Shown one piece after another: positions 59,531 to 64,000 of a DNA stretch of 64,000 bases. A program made the translations under genes and the position numbers. Within the stretch, counting starts at the first letter, position 1; each line of letters starts with the position of its first letter. The stretch is from Clostridium sp. (GTDB lineage: Bacteria > Bacillota > Clostridia > Clostridiales > Clostridiaceae): the NCBI GenBank assembly GCA_031292145.1, contig JARLHR010000084.1, forward strand, positions 1 to 64,000, in the 5' to 3' direction. The notes beneath the pieces are model-generated. The model did not search any database. It saw nothing but the letters and a program-made list of their open reading frames with translations, and was not told the DNA's origin.

Positions 59531-60781
59531 TTATTTATGTGTTCCTATATCTGTTCTACAATATGCCCCTTCAAAAGTAACATATTTAATATTTTCATAG
59601 GCATCTTTTCTAGCTTCTTCTAAAGTTTTTCCAAGACCAATAACAGATAATACTCTACCACCATTTGTCTTTAAAATTCCATCTTCTGCTTTAGCTCCTG
59701 CTAAAAATACTTTATCTTTTACTTTTTCATCTATGCTTATTTCATATCCCTTAGTAAAGTCTCCTGGATATCCTTTTGATGCTAAAACAACATTTATGCA
59801 AACTCCATCATTCCACTTAATCGTAGTCTTATCTAGCTCTTCCATTAATGCAGCTTCAATAACTTCTACTAAATCACTTTCCATTAAGTAAAGAACTGAT
59901 TGTGTTTCAGGATCTCCCATTCTAACATTATATTCTAAAAGATAAGTTCCTTTTTCAGTAATCATAATACCAAAGAAAATAATTCCCTTATAATCAAAAC
60001 CTTCTTCTCTAATTCCTATTAGTGTCCTTGCCATAATATTGTCTTCAAAGTCCTTCATTACGTCTGCTGTAACATAAGGATTTGGTGCTAATACTCCCAT
60101 TCCCCCTGTGTTTGGACCTTTTCCGCCATCAAAGATTTGTTTATGATCTTTTCCTGATATAAATGGAATGATTGTCTTTCCATCTGTAATTGAAAGAATA
60201 GAAGCTTCAACTCCTTCTAGGAATTCTTCAATCACTATTTTTTGACCTGCTCCATTAAATATATCATCTACCATGTAAGATTTTACTGCTTCCACTGCTT
60301 CTTCTTTATTTGCACATATAGCAACACCTTTTCCAGCAGCTAGTCCATCAGCTTTTACAACTGTTGGATACGGACAATTTTCTAAATACTGAAGTGCTTC
60401 GTCTACATTAGTAAATGTCTCATATTCAGCAGTTTTAACACCATACTTTTTCATGAATTCTTTAGAAAAACTTTTACTGCCTTCAAGTTGTGCAGCACTT
60501 TCAGCTGGCCCAAATATCTTTAATCCTTCTTTTTTAAACTCATTTACAATGCCTTTTGTTAAAGGATCTTCTGGTCCAACTATTGTAATATCAATAATTT
60601 CTTTTTGTGCAAATTTAATCAATTCACCAATATCAGTTATATTTACATTTTCACATTTATTTTCAATTGCAGTTCCACCATTTCCTGGAGCAACAAATAT
60701 TTTTTCTACCTTTTCACTTTTCGCAAGCTTCCAAGCTAAAGCATGTTCTCTACCACCTGAACCAATTAAAAGAAGTTTCAT
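59531..60781 (-). CDS. purD: Phosphoribosylamine-glycine ligase (GARS)
   Basis: A 416-residue ATP-grasp enzyme, second step of IMP synthesis: phosphoribosylamine + glycine + ATP to GAR. MKLLLIGSGGREHALAWKLA is the standard start; IFVAPGNGGTA, VVKADGLAAGKGVAI, DHKQIFDGGKGPNTGGMGVL and EYNVRMGDPETQ are the active-site motifs. Last gene of the cluster; a repeat spacer of 230 bp parts it from purH. Confidence 0.96.
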   Translation of the reverse strand: MKLLLIGSGGREHALAWKLAKSEKVEKIFVAPGNGGTAIENKCENVNITDIGELIKFAQKEIIDITIVGPEDPLTKGIVNEFKKEGLKIFGPAESAAQLEGSKSFSKEFMKKYGVKTAEYETFTNVDEALQYLENCPYPTVVKADGLAAGKGVAICANKEEAVEAVKSYMVDDIFNGAGQKIVIEEFLEGVEASILSITDGKTIIPFISGKDHKQIFDGGKGPNTGGMGVLAPNPYVTADVMKDFEDNIMARTLIGIREEGFDYKGIIFFGIMITEKGTYLLEYNVRMGDPETQSVLYLMESDLVEVIEAALMEELDKTTIKWNDGVCINVVLASKGYPGDFTKGYEISIDEKVKDKVFLAGAKAEDGILKTNGGRVLSVIGLGKTLEEARKDAYENIKYVTFEGAYCRTDIGTHK

Positions 60782-60794
60782 AAAATCCCTCCGT

Positions 60795-61013
60795 TTATTT
60801 AGGTAAGAGTTAAGAGTTAAGAGCTAAGAGTTAAGAAGTAAGAAGTAAAGATAAAATTCCTTTGGAATTTATTTATTATTTCCAAACGCCCTTGCCGTCT
60901 ATTCCTTACCTATTATCTCTTACTTCTTACCTATTACCTATTACCTATTACTTCTTACCTATTACCTATTACCTATTACCTATTACCTATTACTTCTTAC
61001 CTATTAATTATTT
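60795..61013. repeat. Heptamer inverted-repeat spacer (purH-purD)
   Basis: Left arm GGTAAGAGTTAAGAGTTAAG... (60801-60848), palindrome AAATTCCTTTGGAATTT, right arm about 16 units of TTACCTA/TTACTTC (60904-61008) up to the purH stop. The most regular array of the window. Confidence 0.88.
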
Positions 61014-62516
61014 TTAATGTTTAAAATGTCTATATCCTGTAAATACCATTGCTATTCCATGTTCGTTACAAGCATCTATTGATTCTTGATCTCTCATAGA
61101 TCCACCCGGTTGGATTATAGCTTTAATTCCATATTTAACTGCTTCATCTACTACATCTCTGAATGGGAAAAATGCATCTGATGCAAGTATTGTAGCTCCC
61201 TTTCCTCTCTTTAAAGCGTCTTCTGTTGGCCAGATTCTATTGACTTGACCTCCGCCAATTCCAAGAGCTATTCCATTATGAGCAACAACTATGGCATTTG
61301 ATTTAACATATTTAACTACTTTCATTCCAAATAGTAAATCTCTCATTTCTTCATCAGTTGGTTTCTTTTCAGTTACAACTTTGATTTCTTCAATTAATTT
61401 ATTATCTTCTTCTTGAACAAGCATTGCTCCATCAACTGTAACCATATATTTATCAGCTTTTGGTGTATTGTTAAATTTAAGAACTCTTAAGTTTTTCTTA
61501 GTCTTTAATACTTCTAAAGCATCTTCATCGTATTCCGGTGCTGCAATAACTTCTAAGAAAATCTTAACCATTTCTTCAGCAGTTCTCTTATCTACTTTTC
61601 TATTAAATGCAACGATTCCTCCGAATATTGAAGTTGGATCTACTTCATAAGCTTTCATATAAGCTTCGTAAGCATCTGTACCCATTGCAACCCCACAAGG
61701 TGTATTATGTTTTAAAGCACAACATGCTGGTTCTTCAAATTCACTAGCACATTTCCAAGCAATATCACAGTCTTTAAAATTATTATACGATAATTCTTTA
61801 CCATTTAACATCTCAAAAGTATTCATAGCTCCATCAAGCATTGTTGATGAATAAACTGCTGCACTTTGATGAGAATTTTCGCCATATCTAAGTCCTTGCA
61901 TCTTTCTGTATGAAACTGAAAGATATTCTGGATATTCCTCATCTTCAAGCAAGAAGTTTGAAATAGCTCCATCATAAGCACTCATAAGATTAAATACTTT
62001 ACCAGCTAATTTCTTTTTAGTCTTTAAAGAAGTTTCACCGTTTGCTTCAATTTCTTCCATAACAACTTTATAGTCATTTTTATCAGAAATTACTACAACA
62101 TCTTGGAAGTTCTTAGCTGCTGCCCTAAGCATTGTAGGACCGCCGATATCTATAAATTCAACCTTTTCTTCAAATTCTAAGTCTTCTTTAACTTTCTCAA
62201 AGAATGGGTAAAGATTTACTACCACGTAATCTATAGTATGAATATCTCTTCCCTTTAATGTATTCATATGCTCTTCATTATCTCTTATAGCAAGAATCCC
62301 TGCATGAACTAATGGATGAAGAGTTTTAACTCTTCCATCTAACATTTCAGGAAAGTTAGTTACTTCATTAATTTCAATTACATCTAAACCATTTTCTTTT
62401 AAGTATTTATAAGTACCTCCTGTTGATACAATTTCAACATCTTTAGATACTAAAAATTTAGCAAAATCTAAAACTCCATCTTTATCAAATACACTTATTA
62501 AAGCTCTCTTTTTCAT
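61014..62516 (-). CDS. purH: Bifunctional AICAR transformylase/IMP cyclohydrolase
   Basis: A 500-residue enzyme for the last two steps of IMP synthesis. The N-terminal cyclohydrolase has [33 protein letters not shown] and [18 protein letters not shown]; the C-terminal transformylase has [13 protein letters not shown] (Lys-His catalytic pair), [23 protein letters not shown] and [14 protein letters not shown]. Full length, no defects. Repeat spacers lie on both sides. Confidence 0.96.
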   Translation of the reverse strand: MKKRALISVFDKDGVLDFAKFLVSKDVEIVSTGGTYKYLKENGLDVIEINEVTNFPEMLDGRVKTLHPLVHAGILAIRDNEEHMNTLKGRDIHTIDYVVVNLYPFFEKVKEDLEFEEKVEFIDIGGPTMLRAAAKNFQDVVVISDKNDYKVVMEEIEANGETSLKTKKKLAGKVFNLMSAYDGAISNFLLEDEEYPEYLSVSYRKMQGLRYGENSHQSAAVYSSTMLDGAMNTFEMLNGKELSYNNFKDCDIAWKCASEFEEPACCALKHNTPCGVAMGTDAYEAYMKAYEVDPTSIFGGIVAFNRKVDKRTAEEMVKIFLEVIAAPEYDEDALEVLKTKKNLRVLKFNNTPKADKYMVTVDGAMLVQEEDNKLIEEIKVVTEKKPTDEEMRDLLFGMKVVKYVKSNAIVVAHNGIALGIGGGQVNRIWPTEDALKRGKGATILASDAFFPFRDVVDEAVKYGIKAIIQPGGSMRDQESIDACNEHGIAMVFTGYRHFKH

Positions 62517-62537
62517 AAAAACCCACTTTCTTCAATT

Positions 62538-62798
62538 AAAAAGGTAAGAGGTAAAAGGTAAGAGGTAAGAGTTGTGGAGGAAACTCCTCTCGGAGTTTCT
62601 CTTTCTATTTATTTTAACGCTAACTCTAGCTCTAACTTTTAACTATCACTATAACTGATTTTAAATAATATATCCTACACAAAAATCAAAGCTAAATCCT
62701 TTGATTAAATTAGAATCAAGAAATTACGCAGTAATTTCATCCATAACTCTTACTTCTTACTTCTTATCTCTTACTTCTTACTTCTTACTTCTTACTTC
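62538..62798. repeat. Heptamer inverted-repeat spacer (purN-purH)
   Basis: Left arm AAGGTAAGAGGTAAAAGGTA (62541-62573), palindrome GGAAACTCCTCTCGGAGTTTC, a GCTAACTCTAGCTCTAAC stretch, a second palindrome GAAATTACGCAGTAATTTC (62720-62738), and a right arm of about eight TTACTTC units up to the purN stop at 62799. Confidence 0.85.
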
Positions 62799-63407
62799 TT
62801 AACTAATCTTAGCTTTTCCGTTAACAAATTGAACTCTGCCTTCACTAATCAATTTAATCGCTTGTGGTAATATCAAGTGTTCTTTTTCTAAAATTCTCTT
62901 TTGAAGTGTTTCTGCATCATCTTCAAAATATACTGGAACTGCTTCTTGAAGAAGTATTGCTCCACCATCAACTTCAGAGTTTACAAAGTGAACTGTGCAC
63001 CCTGAAAATCTTACACCGCTTTTAATTACAGCTTCATGAACCTTTAATCCATACATTCCTGGTCCGCAAAAAGAAGGAATTAAAGATGGATGTATATTTA
63101 TAATCTTATTATCAAATTCTTTTAATATTTCTCCATCTAAAATTGCTAAAAATCCTGCTAGAACTATTAAATCAACTTTACCCTTTGTTAATTCTAATAT
63201 CTTATCCGAAGATTTTTCACCATATTCTTTTCTACTGACAACAAAAGCATCTATGTTATGTTTTTTTGCTCTTTCTAACGCATAAATATTATCCTTGCTG
63301 CCTATAACCATTTCTATTTTAACATCAAGTTCTTTATTCTCTACTGCATCTATAATAGATTGAAGGTCTGTTCCTCCCCCTGAAACTAAGACCGCTATTT
63401 TAAACAA
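62799..63407 (-). CDS. purN: Phosphoribosylglycinamide formyltransferase (GART)
   Basis: A 202-residue folate-dependent enzyme that formylates GAR. FKIAVLVSGGGTDLQSIIDA is the start, LAGFLAILDGEIL, KIINIHPSLIPSFCGPGMYG (catalytic N and H) and VHFVNSEVDGGAILLQ (catalytic D) follow. The start codon is TTG at 63407 with GGAGGTGAAGG upstream; it overlaps purM by 13 bases. Confidence 0.95.
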   Translation of the reverse strand: MFKIAVLVSGGGTDLQSIIDAVENKELDVKIEMVIGSKDNIYALERAKKHNIDAFVVSRKEYGEKSSDKILELTKGKVDLIVLAGFLAILDGEILKEFDNKIINIHPSLIPSFCGPGMYGLKVHEAVIKSGVRFSGCTVHFVNSEVDGGAILLQEAVPVYFEDDAETLQKRILEKEHLILPQAIKLISEGRVQFVNGKAKIS

Positions 63408-64000
63408 ATACCTTCACCTCCAGATGTAACATATCCTATTTCATAAGCTTTTTCTCCCATTTCCACTAAAGCTTTAATAATAGGTGCCACATCTTTTTCA
63501 TTAACAGCAAGAACAAAACCAATTCCCATGTTAAAAGTATTATACATATGATCTTTATCTACACCTTTTTCAATAATTCTTTCAAATATTGCTGGAAGTG
63601 GATATGAATCTTTATTAATTACAGCTGTGAAATTTCCGCCATTGAACATTCTTGGAACATTTTCAATGAAACCACCGCCAGTAACATGTGCCATTCCTTT
63701 GATTTCATAGTTTTCTAATAGCTTAAGTACAGGCTTTACATAAATCTTAGTTGGAGTGATTAATGTTTTCCAAACTTCTTCTCCCTTAAATTCTTCATTT
63801 AAATCTGGGAATACTTTTCTAATTAACGAATACCCATTAGAATGAACTCCTGAAGAAGCTATACCTATTAACTTATCTCCTTCTTTGATATTGCTTCCAT
63901 TAATGATTTTATCTTTATCTGCAATACCAACTGCAAATCCTGCCATATCATATTCACCGTCAGAATAGAAACCTGGCATTTCAGCTGTTTCTCCTCCAAT
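63395..64000 (-). CDS. purM: Phosphoribosylformylglycinamidine cyclo-ligase (AIR synthetase), 5' part outside window
   Basis: The C-terminal 202 residues of PurM, which makes AIR from FGAM with ATP. At the window edge the frame reads IGGETAEMPGFYSDGEYDMA, the conserved start of the second half, then GVHSNGYSLIRKVFPDLNEE, MAHVTGGGFIENVPRMF and NTFNMGIGFVLAV. The N-terminal half lies beyond base 64000. The in-frame ATG at 63979 is internal and not the start. Confidence 0.95.
   Translation of the reverse strand: MGGETAEMPGFYSDGEYDMAGFAVGIADKDKIINGSNIKEGDKLIGIASSGVHSNGYSLIRKVFPDLNEEFKGEEVWKTLITPTKIYVKPVLKLLENYEIKGMAHVTGGGFIENVPRMFNGGNFTAVINKDSYPLPAIFERIIEKGVDKDHMYNTFNMGIGFVLAVNEKDVAPIIKALVEMGEKAYEIGYVTSGGEGICLK

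Noticed and set aside
60795-61013. Heptamer arrays as CRISPR arrays
   Set aside because: The unit is seven bases without unique spacers, arms are inverted, and no cas genes are in the window.

Overview
The window is very AT-rich and reads as a chromosomal segment of a Clostridium sensu stricto species, probably of the C. beijerinckii group (inference). The basis is the FabT/FabK-type fatty-acid gene order, HutP, the YvrJ-DUF1659-DUF2922 trio, strong AGGAGG ribosome sites, and the many Rpn/Uma2 nuclease genes. No plasmid or phage backbone, CRISPR array, tRNA or rRNA gene was seen.

Layout. (1) 1-2676: the 3' part of a group II intron (reverse transcriptase-maturase-HNH plus domains V/VI) sits inside a YvrJ-like gene, followed by intact DUF1659 and DUF2922 genes and a strong terminator. 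(2) 2770-8758: an accessory patch of Uma2 and Rpn-family PD-(D/E)XK nuclease genes on the minus strand. Each ends in the same kind of structured 3' tail and intrinsic terminator, and is started by a near-identical promoter. IS66 debris and one acyltransferase lie among them. (3) 7254-23876: an exopolysaccharide locus on the minus strand: Wzz-like and tyrosine-kinase genes, then, after a terminator, a hairpin element and a second promoter, a priming sugar transferase, epimerase, ManC, glycosyltransferases (one with an in-frame TGA), pyruvyltransferase, polymerase, acyltransferases and a MurJ-type flippase. (4) 24567-28860: a large secreted GH43 enzyme with Ig, LamG and cell-wall-binding domains and a possible CcpA site. 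(5) 28877-30330: wreckage of a nucleotidyltransferase, two Rpn genes and an internally deleted TnpB transposon. (6) 30380-33367: a lipoprotein-permease-ATPase importer of the TrpXYZ type. (7) 33424-37421: small coiled-coil proteins, HutP, an ATPase-nuclease fusion and a four-helix-bundle protein, with many repeats. (8) 37822-48485: the complete FASII/acetyl-CoA carboxylase operon under a FabT-type promoter/operator. (9) 48600-57516: a lipoprotein, MarR, TPR protein, Uma2, HepT-MntA pair, BlaR1/BlaI-like signalling pair and YibE/F. (10) 57631-64000: a secreted metallophosphoesterase and purM-purN-purH-purD.

The main unexplained structure is in the spaces between genes. Four repeat systems recur: (a) a 3' tail of about 60-180 nt that starts at the stop codon of Rpn/Uma2 genes; (b) a fused terminator-promoter module with TTTTAA-17-TATAAT at seven places; (c) heptamer arrays (GTAAGAR, usually with an inverted YTCTTAC arm) that start at stop codons and fill operon spacers; (d) MITE-like hairpins with AGGCACAT / ATAACAAGT ends. 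System (a) plus (b) makes the nuclease genes look like exchangeable cassettes and is the best candidate for an undescribed system.

All protein calls rest on reading motifs and remembered family features; no database search or structure prediction was run.
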